In this document: in pieces, positions 1-12,389 of the stretch
How the letters are laid out: the number at the start of each line of letters is the position of its first letter
Numbering within the stretch: the first letter of the stretch is position 1
Source of the DNA: Thalassia testudinum
Lineage: Eukaryota; Streptophyta; Magnoliopsida; Alismatales; Hydrocharitaceae
NCBI GenBank assembly: GCA_037157565.1
Contig: JAZHRO010000022.1
Coordinates: 5,642,001 to 5,706,000 of the forward strand
Direction: 5' to 3'
Length of the DNA stretch: 64,000 nucleotides
Notes under the pieces: model-generated
The model's database searches: none
Told to the model about the DNA's origin: nothing
Seen by the model: only the letters and a program-made list of their open reading frames with translations
Translations under genes and position numbers: made by a program

Positions 1-192
1 AGTAAACCTAAAAATTACCATAAATAATCATTTTATCATAAATTCATCCCTATTTATCCCCCTCCTCCATCAAATCCCCCCCCCTCCTACTCTTCAACAG
101 CAACAACCAAGGCCAAGACCTACAAGAAGACTCTCCTCCTCAGATCCATCTAATCCCTCCTCCGCCTCCTCCCGACCCACAGGGCCTCCCGC

Positions 193-756
193 ATGCTCCT
201 CTCACCCAACTACACCTGCAACTTCTCCCTCACCTATACCCTCTCCTCCTTCGCCGAGCCCCTCCCCTCCTCCTCCTCCTCCTCCTCCGAGGACGACATG
301 GAGACCTTCTCCTTCTCCCCCGTCGACACCCCTCTCGGTCAGCTCTCCGCCTCCATCTCCTACCGCTCGAGCCTCGACGCCTTCCACCTCGAGTCCTCCC
401 CACTCCTTCCCCCCTCACATCATCTCGGACTACGTCGGCTCCCCCGCCGCCGACCCATCTCGCGCCTTCCCCACCTCCTTCTCCTTCCCCCCATCCTCCG
501 ACCACCCCCCTCCCGTCCTTACCCGCCTCCACAGCTGGACGAGCCCCCCCCTCGCCCACTGCCCCCTTGGCACCTCCCCCATGGATCACCCCCACCCCCA
601 CCCCCACCCCCACCACCTTATCTACAGGACCATGTCGTTGGGCGGCGAAAAGAGGGGGGAGGAGGGCAACGCGCTGTCACCACCGTTGTCCTCGTCGCCA
701 ACCCCGTCCCCTCCATGGGAGCAAATTTATTGTTTACTTTTTTTACTGATAGCTAG
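193..756 (+). other. Ser/Pro-rich open frame of unknown origin
   Basis: An open frame of 187 codons runs through a C/T-rich segment that begins with a pyrimidine-rich leader (1-192). The first 75 or so residues look protein-like (a Ser tract, then an acidic EDDMETFSFSPVDTPLGQL stretch). After about position 410 the better-looking sequence shifts to another plus frame, which suggests a frameshifted first exon and not an intact gene. A run of CCCCCA repeats lies at 588-614. I do not recognise the family. Position at the left edge of the gene-fragment mosaic fits captured exon 1 material, but it could also be a low-complexity artefact. Confidence 0.25.
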
Positions 757-2268
757 AACTAAGGGCCATATAGAAATCTTATACTTCTTTATTGAGATAT
801 GTCTGTAGTTAGAGATTGGGTGTATTCTTGTGTTTGCGATTGGTTATGAGAGTATCACTTATTACAGAAGTTGTTCATGTGAACTATAGGTCTAGTAATC
901 CTGAATTTTGACAGGAGTAAAATTTATCTGTCAAGTCTACCAAGAGAGCTTTAGGAGTTCTGTTGGACTCTGGATTTTGTGCTTTCATAGTGAATCAAGT
1001 TGATTTTGTTGTATGAGAGTTCAGGTGGTGCAGTTGAGATATTAAGGTCTTGTGCCAAAGAATGATCCCGGTTCAGTAAAGCAGTATGGCTTGCAGGTTT
1101 TTAGGAGATATGTTCCAGAAAGCATGCAGTAAAATTTTGCGACTTGCCCGCTTGACAAGAAAATTGCAACTTCTTTTCCCCTCTAATGGTGATGTTGATG
1201 TGTAAGTAATTTGGCTTGATATAAGGCTATGAATGTCATGGATTTAAGTAGCAATTTGGCTTCATTTAAGAATCTGGTAGTGTATAGCCGGTTGGAAAGC
1301 ATATAGCTTGACATAGAAAGACTCTTCTTTAATATGCGATGCTGAGATTCCTACCTGTTTTGATCTCTTCAAGTTGTTGAGTCAAATGTATTGTTTTCAG
1401 TGATTGCAACTTCATCTTAATCAATAGTTCAATGGAAGCTGACTGATGTGGGGATCTTGTGCTTGTGACACTCATAGTTGTATCATATGGTTTTCTTACG
1501 CAAATTCTACTTGAGAATTGCATATACAGTTAGATTTGACTTTTCGCCATTCTTTCTCTCTCCTTTGACCTTCATGAGTAGCTTGGTAGCTTTTTCCACT
1601 TAATTGTATTGGATGCCAATTCCTTTTAATGTAGGAAATGTATAAGGAATTTTCTTGTGGTATATCATAATTGACAAAGTAATATGTTACAATCAAGAAA
1701 GGTAATTAATGTGATTCCCCAACTTATTTCATAATGTTCTCCAGCACCATGACAAGCATTTTGTACATTAAATAACAAAAGCATTTGTATATCCATGGAA
1801 AAACCATATGTAATGGCATCAATTAGATTAACTTATTACCTAAAGTAAGCATGCATTTCTTTTTATGCATAGTTCAGCAGGGCAAAGTAGAGGCTCTGAC
1901 CATGTGAACTATACCAGTCCTTTTTCTATTACACAGTTATAAAAAGTAATCCTTCTCCATCTTGTAATACAAGAAAGAAACAAAACTTTCCTAAACTAAT
2001 GAACACCTGAAGTGGAGATCTTAACTGATCTCAATTATATTAATATCCTAAGATAGGCTATTTAAATAAATAAGAGGAAAAAACAAACTGTATAATTGCA
2101 ATAAAGTCCTCTTGGCTGCATCAATCATGAATAGTTTAGCATTTTCCTCAGATAAGTAAGCTGTGTTACAGATGTGATATGCAGTGCTTTAGGCTATTTA
2201 TTTTGTTGAGTATGATATTTTTTCCCTCATGCATGAGAATGCGAATAATGTATTACAATGTTATGCAG
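757..2268. other. No recognisable gene
   Basis: AT-rich, intron-like or intergenic sequence with scattered stops in all frames. I see no conserved protein motif, no terminal repeats and no tRNA-like structure. Confidence 0.5.
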
Positions 2269-2620
<352 letters not shown>

Positions 2621-3235
2621 GTATGATGAACTGAACTTATTTGATCTCTGGAGTGAAATAAAATTATTTCAGAATTGAGAAGCTCATTCAGGAATTTCTT
2701 AATTCTGGTATAACTCATGCAAAACAAGGATTAACCAAGTTATTCTAAATAAACATCCCCAAGTTTCTATTAACAATTAAAATTGAAAGATGTGTCCAAG
2801 TGTTACAGTCATGCATAAGAGCATGTGGGAATGCAACACCTTTGTATCACACTATGGCATCATCAGCAACTGTTAGCCATTGGTTAGTATGACCATAGAT
2901 TTTCTAGTGCTGATGCAGATAGTTGCAGTTTCTCAGTTATTCTCTCATGAAGAAAATGGTGTGGTATCGCTTCTATGCATTTGCTGACCTCTACCGTGTG
3001 CCTCCTCTGTGATAATAATATCTTTGTTTAGTACCCAATTGCTTTCTCCGGCTCAGGGAGGCCCAGAAAGTAACTTTCATTACCTTCTATGCATTTGTCT
3101 AGTAACAACTTTCATTATTATCTTGCTTTTATCCAAAAACCTTTTATCTCTAGTTATTGAATCTTATTCTGCAAGGTTCTTATCTTTGTTGTCTATATCT
3201 TTCAGTAAATGCTCAACAATAATATCACATCTTTC
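2621..3235. other. No recognisable gene
   Basis: AT-rich spacer between the helicase and CRM fragments. The end at 3228-3235 is pyrimidine-rich and ends in AG, consistent with an intron acceptor before the CRM exon. Nothing else is identifiable. Confidence 0.45.
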
Positions 3236-3828
3236 AGGGAGATGTGGGGTTTTTGATGGCACAGTGGAAAACATGCACCTACATTGGAAGTACAGGGAAT
3301 TAGTTAAGATCATCGTCAAAGCCAAGACTTTTGAGCAGGTCAAAAAGATTGCTCTTTCACTGGAGGCTGAGAGTGGCAGAGTCCTTGTATCTGTTGACAA
3401 TGTCTCTAAAGGATTTGCTATAATTTTGTACCGTGGAAAAGATTATAGGCGACCTCCTTCACTTCGACCTAAAAACTTGTTGACTAAAAGGAAGGCCTTA
3501 GCACGATCCATCGAGCTGCAAGGTGGGGGGTAGGTCTTGTTTAAGTGATCGCAGCACTAAGTGGAAAGTAGAGTTTCCTCTAGGTTTTAATCTTTTTAGT
3601 GAATTGCCATCTAAAGTTGTATAAAGAAAAGAATGTTTCAGTGTCTTTATGGGCGATGAATTTTAATTTGCTGGATCTTATCATTCTTTGAATTTAGGTC
3701 TTCAATACTAATAACCTGTTCTTTATTTAGTATAACAGTCTCTCTGCTGTCATATCGCCAATCTTCAAAAGCGTGTGGAAGCACTCAAGTCGGAACTTGT
3801 AAGATCAGATGAAGGCTGTTGAAGAACA
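3236..3828 (+). pseudogene. CRM-domain group II intron splicing factor fragment (CFM3-like)
   Basis: Exon 3236-3522 encodes most of one CRM RNA-binding domain: [18 protein letters not shown], then [18 protein letters not shown], and the C-terminal [23 protein letters not shown] proteins of the CAF/CFM family help splice group II introns in chloroplasts and mitochondria. The Ser-Val-Asp/Val-Ser-Lys-Gly wording is closest, as I recall the family, to CFM3. The frame runs into a probable donor (AAG|GTGGGG near 3522). A second exon-like piece at 3740-3828 (CCHIANLQKRVEALKSEL, then after a frameshift QMKAVEEHG) matches the segment that follows in CFM3. The other CRM domains, the N-terminus and the transit peptide are absent. 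Non-functional fragment. Confidence 0.85.
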
Positions 3829-3960
3829 TGGACTTCCTACAGCTGTTGAAGAAGTTGCTACCTATAAACAAATTTTGGATAATTATCAATCTATCTCTGG
3901 CCAAAGAATCAACTTCACAAAATCAAAGGTCTCTTTTTGACACCTTTCCTCAATTTGGTT
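3829..3960 (+). pseudogene. LINE (non-LTR) reverse transcriptase scrap
   Basis: Directly after the CFM3-like piece the plus strand reads EEVATYKQILDNYQSISGQ followed by RINFTKSKVS. The pattern Leu-x-x-Tyr-x-x-x-SGQ-x-INF-x-KS is the characteristic segment C-terminal to the catalytic motif in plant L1-type reverse transcriptases. Only about 40 residues remain, with no catalytic motif, endonuclease or poly-A tail. It may be a LINE remnant inserted in a CFM3 intron or a junction created during fragment capture. Confidence 0.45.
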
Positions 3961-5427
3961 TTCCCATACTGCCATCGATCTCGGCCACTAGATATCCCAT
4001 ATTTTTTGTTTTAATAAAAGTTGGTTTGCCTAGGATGCCCATAAGGTTCAGTATGATGTCATAAATAATTACATGTAGGATGTTTTGAACAAGATTGAAA
4101 ATTCTACAAACCGAGGCCCACATGATTTCCCCATCAATACCTCTTAGTTTGAGTTTTTCTTCCTGCCATATGGCTGCATATTTCACATTACAACCTTGCT
4201 TAGTATATACTCACATTTTGTATGTATATATTTGTCTTCCCAGGATTTTTCTAGTTTTATAGAATCTAATTGTTCCTATCTCCAGGATGCAAAGCATGTG
4301 GGTTATCTCAGCACAAGCTCAACATGTCAGACTGCAAATCTATCTTCCAATTGATTTGCCAATAAGGTAATTGTAAGTTAGATATGTTGACAGGAATATT
4401 TTAAAAAGTGTTCTTTGTACAATTTGTCTTTCTACATTACAGATATGTGGTTATCACACGGATAACCGCCCTTTTCCTTTTCAAAAAAAAAAGAAAGTCT
4501 TTCTACATCTGTTTACCACAGTCATGTTTTTCAAGCAAACAATCATCCACAACTTTGCCATGCTATCTGTTTTATAGGACATATAATAATGTGGATTAAA
4601 GAAGAGATGCTAACAAAGCAATATTTGCTTTACATAGTGAGTATTTGTGTGGTGGCCAGTATTGTGGCTACTGACAGAGTCAGTACAATCCACATTGTAT
4701 ATTGAACTAGTTAGTGGCTATCAGTGAATTCAATGCTTGTTTGGGTTGGTTAAGCCAGTATGCCTCCCTCCCTGGCCCCTGTGGTATAACGACTCAGATG
4801 GGAACTTGATGTATTATGTCACTCTTGGGTATTCAAAGTAGAGTAACATTTATTCATGCAACAGCAATACTAATGCTTATTTCAGGTGGAAACTGTCACT
4901 CTATAAAGTGGCTGAAATAGGAATTGCTTTTCTACTAAGTTAGTATATGTAATGGCCAAACTTATGAATTCATTATATTACCTAAGTAAGAATGGAAAAA
5001 GCTTTTGTTGTGTCACTTAAGTTAGAATGGGATTCCTGAATCAAAAAATTCGGAAACAAGTTCTTCATTACACAAAATGCAATAACTGCTTAGAATATCT
5101 CTTGACTACTAATGAATGCACGTAAACAAAGTGATGGAAAATATCTACTTAGATAATTAGATAATTTGATGCTTGTCAATGTTCTTTGCTTGTATATCAT
5201 TTACATTGTAGTTGCTCTAATAGGAATTCAATATCAGTTCTTGGAGCTTTGATGCCAATTGAGACCCTGTCTGTTTATATATTCAAGGTCATTTTTTTTA
5301 ATGTTTGGGGAGATTATCTTATTTGTTTTTCAACCTGTCCAATATTGGTGATTATTTTTTAAACCGTTCATCTTAATTTATGCAACTTCTAATGCATTTT
5401 TGTGCATGGGATTCTTTTACTTTAACC
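3961..5427. other. No recognisable gene
   Basis: AT-rich sequence without convincing coding content. Some short stretches are flanked by possible splice signals (for example around 4285-4370), but no family is recognisable. The segment just before 5428 ends in a T-rich tract and CAG, an acceptor for the following IQD exon. Confidence 0.45.
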
Positions 5428-5756
5428 AGCTTCTTTCTTCACCACCACTTTCAAAGCCTCTAAAGTTGCAGTATGCCAAGGATGAGCCAAACTCAGCTTG
5501 GAACTGGCTTGAAAGATGGTCTTCTACCCAATTTTGGAAGCCTATCTCTCTGCCAAAGAAACCTGTTGATGTGAAGCCTAAGGCACGACTTGGTGGATAT
5601 GCCTTAGCGACGGAATCAAGAAAATTGAAGCGTGGTCCTCGTAAAAATTTTTCAGAAAATGGATCTGCAATCAACACTCCTGACTCTGAAAAGAGCAAGC
5701 GTAGCATACGGAACGTAAATGCCAGGTTAGAACATCATAAAAATGGGAAGAAGTAA
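5428..5756 (+). pseudogene. IQD-family calmodulin-binding protein fragment
   Basis: This exon encodes a stretch with EPNSAWNWLERWSSTQFWKP, the conserved tryptophan-rich block found after the IQ67 domain in the IQD28-32 subgroup of plant IQD proteins, followed by a basic Lys/Ser-rich tail and a stop. IQD proteins bind calmodulin and associate with microtubules and the nucleus. A T-rich tract plus CAG acceptor lies before 5428. The IQ motifs and the C-terminal DUF4005 region are missing, so this is an internal exon only. It is on the same strand as the DEAH and CRM fragments but unrelated to them. Confidence 0.8.
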
Positions 5757-7786
5757 AAGATCTTTTTCACCCTCTGAAGATGGAAATGGATTGGCTTCTT
5801 ACTCGTGAATTTCCTTCATGTTTATTTTTGCCTACCTTCTTTGCTAATCGGGGTTCTGTAGAATTTGGGGAAAGCAGATGACTGTCCTAGTTTCATCAAC
5901 AAACTAGATATGTTTTGCATATTTTAGTTGTCATACATTTCAGTGTTGCCCAGGAACCTGTATCAAAATGTTAGACTAGGAAAATCTCTTCAAAGTAGGC
6001 AGAAAAGCAAAAGGAAGACTGACAACAGTGGAGCGGTGGAGCTGGTCCTTTTTTCCCTTCTCCCAGAAATCTTGGTCGCCAGCCATTTGCTTTAATTCAG
6101 AAAATTGGTTTCTTGTAGCATTATGTCCTAAGAATAACTTAAGATGGTAAAATAAATAGGTTAAGCTGGAGCAAGTCAATCAAGATGGCATCGCTTATTA
6201 GTGCACCTGTTGCCTATCAACTATAGAAGGCTTCAAAAGTTTTTTTATATTTTATTGTTAGTTTTCTATGTCTTGCATACTCAAAGCATGATTTTGCTCC
6301 ATTTTTCGTCCAGATTATACACAAAATTGGTTTGTTCGCAACCAAGCATGTATAATTTCTTAAGTTCACATCATGGACCTTAATATTTTGGTTTAATCTG
6401 AGTGATATTTGCAGTAGCTTGAAAATGTGAACTTTCTACATGAATGAGAACTTCATTTAGAATGTCATACAGATTCTTCGATGCGTGGATAAATGTAAGA
6501 AATATAGTATAAATTTTTTGAAGTCTTTCCATTGCAGGAAGGGCCGAAATCATGTATTATGTTGCAAAGCAAATAGCAATCCTCTTTCTGTGATTTGACT
6601 TGTGAAGTGCACGCATAACCAAAAGTGAATATGTTAGGAAACAACCATAACTTCTTAGCCACAGGAAAAGACAAGTATGGGAAGAAGCATTCTTTTTTCC
6701 CCTAGGAAGTGGCTCCACTCACTTACAAAAAAAAAAAAAAATTGTTGAGTGGTTCCTCTCACTTGCCACGTGCATTTTCATGGGTATATATCTGAGTCAT
6801 GCAACAGGATTATCAATTAAATTGGTGACTGCCAATTAATTTGGTACTTAAAGATCAAGCAACTTAAATCTCTACTCTGCATACCTATTCTCCCGTGGAC
6901 AAGGAATTATTTTGTTTCTGTAACTCTTGAAATTTTCTTTCAATTCATATATCCCATTGGTTTTTTTTTTTTTTGCTCAAGTAAAACTTCAATCTTTTTA
7001 TGATCTTCTCAGGAAACTTCAATCTTTTGATTGTGCTTTTCTTCTCTTTTTCAGTGATACCATCAACAAGTGTTTTGCCATTTCTTATTTTCATTTGTGA
7101 ACTTGGAATTCTTGAAGCTGCAAGCTGCCCACATTTACAATATCCAATCTGCATCTAGACGTGCTGCTCTTCGCGTTTATGAGTGATGGCAGTACTCAAC
7201 ATCACATTTATTTCTGTTAAGAAGCCTCATATAGCATGATATCTCTTTATTTTTTTTCAATGAATTCTTTGCATCTAGACTTGGTTATTCATCTTTCTAT
7301 TTTCTGATGCTTATCCTGCTTCCCAGATTATCCAATTCGCGCAGAATGGAGCCGGTGACTGGTGCTTTCCTTGTAAATTCACAATGTTTTTTGACGAGGT
7401 AAATTATGTGACCCGTGCATTTTTTTGTTCTTTGGCTTAATCTCTCACTGAGGGTGCAAAGATCTGTTGTAAACCCATCTCTGCCTGATGAATAATGTGT
7501 GTTTTGCACCTGATGCTTTCTTCTCACAATTGTCTGTTCTCTGATCTGTACAAAAACTACCCTGGACATTTTCTCACTCTCTCTGGTGACGGACACTGTT
7601 CCTGCTGTTGCCTATTGATATTGATTTGTACTTTGGAATACTTATGCTTACATGTTGGGGAAATCGATTTTTAGATGGTTGGAGTGTATTGTTTAACAAA
7701 AAAAATGGGACATCATCCAAGATATTCCAAATAACAAACATATTCATATTTATTTTTTGTCGTGTTTTAACAGAACTTTGGTGACC
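5757..7786. other. No recognisable gene; simple A/T tracts
   Basis: AT-rich sequence with an A tract at about 6727-6740 and a T tract at about 6960-6974. An exon-like stretch at 7325-7397 (AG before, GT after) has no recognisable product. No terminal repeats other than the CACTA end that follows. Confidence 0.45.
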
Positions 7787-8068
7787 AAAGGAATCCTTCC
7801 ATGCTAAACGTTGGTCATGGTTAGTAACCGTGGCCGAAGCTTTCTTTGGTCACGGGTTTACAACTGTGACTAAAAGTCTTTGGTCACAGTTTATAACCAT
7901 GACCAAAACAAGTGAATCTAGCTAACGATGGGGAATTTGGTCACGGGTTTGGGCGGAACCGTGACCAAAGACCCTGCAGCTTGCAACTCCAGGGTGCGGT
8001 TGGCAACGATTATAAACCCTTTGGTCACGGTTTTTTAACCGTGACCAAAACCCTTCTTTGTTATAGTG
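7787..8068 (-). mobile_element. CACTA transposon terminus with hairpin subterminal repeats
   Basis: Read on the minus strand from 8068 the sequence begins CACTATAACAAAG, the form of a CACTA (En/Spm) terminal inverted repeat. Inside are five imperfect palindromes with the core GGTCACGG...CCGTGACC (near 7811-7833, 7850-7877, 7882-7907, 7938-7966 and 8023-8050). Such subterminal repeats are binding sites for the TNPA-type protein in this superfamily. No transposase is visible. The opposite end is not in the window, so the element, if intact, extends leftward past base 1 and would include the gene fragments. The 3-bp TSD cannot be confirmed. Confidence 0.65.
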
Positions 8069-9182
8069 CATCTACTTCTTGGGCAACCTTCTTCCTCCTT
8101 GGGGAGAAGGTCTATGCCCCCTCTTCTCTTTTCTAGTTGGACCACCAACAAAGTCTCCCCATATCTTGCTTGGTTGGCCATCTATTTTGGTAGGCGTGTA
8201 GGCAGCATAGCCTAGCCAGCACCCTCTCACAAAGTTGATGGCCTGTCAAAGCATTTTGGCATTAGGGATTTCTTTTTTTGGTGTTTTTATTTTGTGTAAT
8301 ATTTTAGATGATTAATGATCTATGTTTGATGTTTCTGGTGTTGCTTATATGTTTTTCTTGGTAGAATAGTTAGGTTGGATTTTTGTATGCACTGGTTGCT
8401 CCATTTTATCATTGTATATACACCCCCCACCCCCCCGAGTCTTAGGGGTCATCCCCTTTAGGTCTTCACACACCATGCACGACCACCATGGCTCCACTTA
8501 AGTGTACTTAGTCATTTAGGGTTTCAATTTATCATTTCATCTAGGTATTGTCATGTTCGTTTTGCTTTTTAAAATAAAAAAGCATAAAAAAAACACAAGA
8601 GAACAAGACCAAAAAAATTAGGTGGATCAAGCTTAGTGAATCAAATCCAATTCTAATAACCTTCGTGTTTTCCAAACACGCTTTCCAGAGATGAATAATT
8701 GAGACTCAAATACTTAAAAAGGTAAATTTGATGTGAGTTTCATAAAACAAATACAAAACTTTGATTTGATTTTTGTGCAGCTATACTACAAATGCAACGA
8801 TGATTTTTCCAAACTCACGTGAATCACCCTTATCTGTGATTCTGTGCAAGAAAGGTACTAAGAACTTTTATTTGACATGGAAAACCATTCCACTCATATT
8901 AAGAAGGTCAACGATGAATGCTTGGAATTAGCAAACTTTATAGGCCCAGACACTGAAGCCAAATCCCACTCTTAGTGAAAGTGAAAAAAGGAAGACACAT
9001 GCATCAAAATATACTGCTTTGATGGCTCCAAAAGTCTTGAGCGGCACCCTCCAATCTCCCTTTTGGGATCCTCAAACTCCTCATGTGGAATGGTTCCAAA
9101 AAGAATATGGTGAACAAATTAATAATGCCATCACTGATTGACTTCAAGGCCCATCCTTCATCACTTCCTTTTAGAATACATT
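8069..9182. other. Unidentified sequence flanking element VI
   Basis: No gene recognised. A C-rich tract lies at about 8424-8438. The part just before 9183 may be decayed retrotransposon sequence, but I could not match it to the pol order of the gypsy copies further right. Confidence 0.35.
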
Positions 9183-10082
9183 TGTGGGTTTTCGATCACT
9201 GAGTCTGAATTTCTTCTATAAAATAGTTGGGATCAAGTTAATAGAAGCACCTAAATCCAGGAGAGTCCTATCCAAAGTAATGTCCCCAATAGTTCAAGAA
9301 ATCAATGGGGTTCCTAGATCCTTTTTCTTAGAAGGAAAGTTGCTAAGAATGATTGAGCTTGCTTGTTCAGTTAGCATCACCTTCCTCGAATTGTTTGATT
9401 TGGTCTTGGGCTTTGTTGTCGTCAATTCTTTCAAAAACTTAGTGTAAGTTGGGATGTGTTCAATGACCTCAAGGAGTGGAATATTTATGAGAGCTTGTTT
9501 GAACACATCAAGCTAGGTCTCATTACTAGGTTCAGGCTTCTTTCTAGGCCAATTCAAGGCCTCAGGGAAACATATTTGGATCTTTTGGTCCTCTGAGTCA
9601 TGAGCCTGAATCTCTTCCTCCTCTTCAGGCTCCTCAATCAGGTCAATTGAACTAGGTCCCTTAAGGTTTAGATCATGAGTTACAATAGGATCCTAGGTGC
9701 TCTTCCTGTTTCTCACGGTTATGGCACTAGTAGAAGCAGGTGGGTATGGGTTCTGTCCCTGATATGAGCTTGGCAGGTCAAGTGGGTCCTACTGAGGAGT
9801 CTGAATGTAATTAATTCCAAGGTTAGAAAGGTGTGGAGGTAGGTTAAAACCTGGAGGAATCAAAGGAGCTTGTTGAATCAGGTGAGCTTGTTTTTGTGGT
9901 CCCAATTTTGGTGAAACCCTAAAGGTAAGTTTCCTCCATTAGGTGCATTTCTAAGGTTAGGTACACGTTGAGAAGTTAGGGCTCCAATTGGTCTACTCTC
10001 AGTTCTAGGCCCTAACTGGTTCTTCAAGTCATTGATGGATTGTGTCATTTGTTGCATAGTTTGCAACATCGATGTATGCATG
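9183..10082 (-). pseudogene. Athila-like gypsy gag/protease remnant (element VI)
   Basis: The minus strand carries the end of gag and the start of protease of a Ty3/gypsy element. A gag tail reads MLQTMQQMTQSINDLKNQLG (from 10069 down). Then comes INIPLLEVIEHIPTYTKFLK, and a protease segment with the Asp-Leu-Gly-Ala-Ser active site near 9243-9260. The order and wording match the gag-pol of element V at 57290-57560. Reverse transcriptase, RNase H and integrase are missing on the left, so the copy is truncated near 9183. The gag continues at 12390-12826 and 17805-18000, split by the inserted solo LTR and copia A. Confidence 0.8.
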
Positions 10083-12389
10083 TGTTAACTCGCTTCGTGT
10101 TTGAAAATGGAATGTATCGTAGTACAGTTGATTAAAGCAAGTTTAACATTTACAATTTATATAACTAGAAATAAAAGTATTTTGAAGTCGTTTGCGAGGA
10201 GCAAGCTAATGTACTATCTAAATTATGTACAACTGAACCTGTACTAAATGTGAATTTTCAAAATAAACATGTTCAATTTTTGCCCTTGCCTCTATGAATC
10301 AAGATATGAACCCAAACTCTTATGCAAAAAATTATTCAATGCTCAATAATCAAGTGTGAAAGAAATTAAGCACTAAATACTTAGTTATCAAGAATGTTTG
10401 AGCAAGTAATTGCAATAAAAACTAATTTGGAATCAAAATATGAGTCAATCAACAAGAATGGCAAGTTAGTCCTTGTAATATCATGTTTGGGTACCTGTGA
10501 AAATTGCACTCTAGTCCCTACAGAATGTTTTCTCTTTCCTTCAACCCCCTGCCAACAAGTAGGAGGACCTTCCTCTTCCTCGCATGTTGAAGGTCGCAAG
10601 GGAGACTTAGTGGAGCTCGACGTTGAAGATTCAAAGCACGAAGGCCCCTGAAATTTGGTCGCACAGCTTCCTTGGATCGCCTCGAAGCTTCTCGCCAAGC
10701 TTGGTGGTCGTTGGCGAGGGTGGAGATGCGTCTACGTCGGAGAAGATGGGTGCCGCCGGCGGTGGTGGTTCAGCGTGAAAGGTGTTGAAACTTCAAATTG
10801 ATGGGATAGGAAGCATCGCCCGAACTTGCTGGAGGCGTTGGCAGTGGCTATTTGGTGTGAGGAGGTCGAAGGAGGGCCATCGAGGTTGGAGAAAGTGATG
10901 GCTGCGGGTGGTGCTCGACGAGGGGCTCCGTCGAGTAATCGACCCAATAAACTTGGAGCTTTTACTCGCGGAGGCGTGATGATGGTCATGGGGTAGTCGG
11001 TGATGGAGGGCGTCGCACGGGCCAACGCGGAGGACGTCGCCGGAGCTACGCCGGTCCGTTCGTTGTCCACAAAGAAGATGAAGGTGGCACGAGTGATGCT
11101 GGGGTTGATTTTCAAATCTACAAGTCCTATTCTACCATACAAAGATAGAGGAAGAAGATTACCTATCTAAGAGACTATGAGGGAGATGGAGAATGCTCGG
11201 CGTGGCCGGTTGGACGTCGAGGAGAGAGGGGAGTCTGGTGAGTGAGTTGGAGCGAAGAATGAGGCTAAAGGATTCGGCCTCAACGATGGGAAGCTCAGCG
11301 AGGATTTGGGGAGGATATCTGCAGCCTCTTTTGATGGAGAGGCAAGATGATGAAGGGAGGTTGAGGAGCTCCAATGGCCTCGTCAATGGTAGCGTTCGAG
11401 GAAGAAGTGGAGAGGAATGCTCACCAAAAACTCCATGAATCAAATTGCAAGGGCATGGCCTTGCTTTAAAGGAGCTCGGCCGCGGTGAAGGAGGCAAGAT
11501 TGCAGCCAAATCAAGGTTGAGATGGCATGGCAAAAACGTGCTCTAGCGACAACTTTGGCCGAGGATCGCGGCTTCCTTAGTTGGCGAAATGAGTTGGAAA
11601 AAATGTGAGGATGTGCAGGAATGATAAGTGTATCATCTGGTTAATTTTGGCGAGATTCTGCCACGTGAATCGATTGCAATCCATGGCTGAAGTTGCGGCT
11701 AGAGAGAAGATGTCGCTGCTGCCGTCAGGGACTAAAAAGTGAAGATGAAGTTTTTAGGGGGCTTTTTGCAAGAGATTAAGTTATGAGGGTCCAAACTGCA
11801 AACTTAGCCAAGATAAAGTTGGAATAAGTCCAAATTTTTATGATAACCTAATTTGGACATGAGAAATTTAAAGGTGACTTCAATTTTAGGTTTTGGTGAT
11901 GTTTCCATGATCAATTTATGTTTAGACCCAAAATGTATCAAAAACCTACCTAGGTCCCTGTTTGAGGTAAAAAAGGGTTGCAATTGCAAAATTGATTGAT
12001 CAAAACCTTATGGAATATTTTTCCATGATTTTTAGATAGTTTGGATTACATTTATTTTTGTTAGAACCCTGTTAATTTAAGTGAGGCTAAAATTAGGGTT
12101 TTTATTTGAGATTTAGCTTTCAATCTTAATAGAAACCCTAAACCAGTAAATGTAAGCCCACTTATTGAGAATTTAAGCTCAATTGACCTTTAATTTAGTG
12201 TATGCTTACCTTTTAGTTAATTTGCATTTGTATTAATCTGTTAAAACAACAAAATTAACTGGTTTCAATGTCATTCCTCCCAATTCTTCATGCTGTTAAG
12301 CTATACCCTTTTGTTGGTTAATAAGATGAATTTATCCTTAGAACTTAGATAAATTAAACTAGTTATGAAGGATGATGGTGTTGCCATCA
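10083..12389. repeat. Solo LTR (2.3 kb) with TSD GCATG
   Basis: A segment bounded by TG at 10083 and CA at 12389 interrupts the gag of element VI. The flanking five bases GCATG occur at 10078-10082 and again at 12390-12394, and gag homology resumes on both sides. No primer-binding site, polypurine tract or second LTR is present, so it is a solo LTR left by LTR-LTR recombination. A G/C-rich centre (about 10600-11600) gives open frames that show no protein family and are most likely chance. The orientation is not certain. The LTR does not resemble the other LTRs here. Confidence 0.8.

Noticed and set aside
230..616. Gly/Arg-rich minus-strand ORF
   Set aside because: Antisense of a C/T-rich low-complexity segment.
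3950..4186. Minus-strand ORF with a vague LINE ORF1-like look
   Set aside because: Similarity to a DUF4283-type segment is too weak to support by eye.
7912..8136. 74-codon plus ORF
   Set aside because: It is a read-through of CACTA subterminal palindromes into flanking DNA.
10381..11533. Overlapping minus-strand ORFs of 105-136 codons
   Set aside because: They lie within the solo LTR, have biased composition and no family resemblance.
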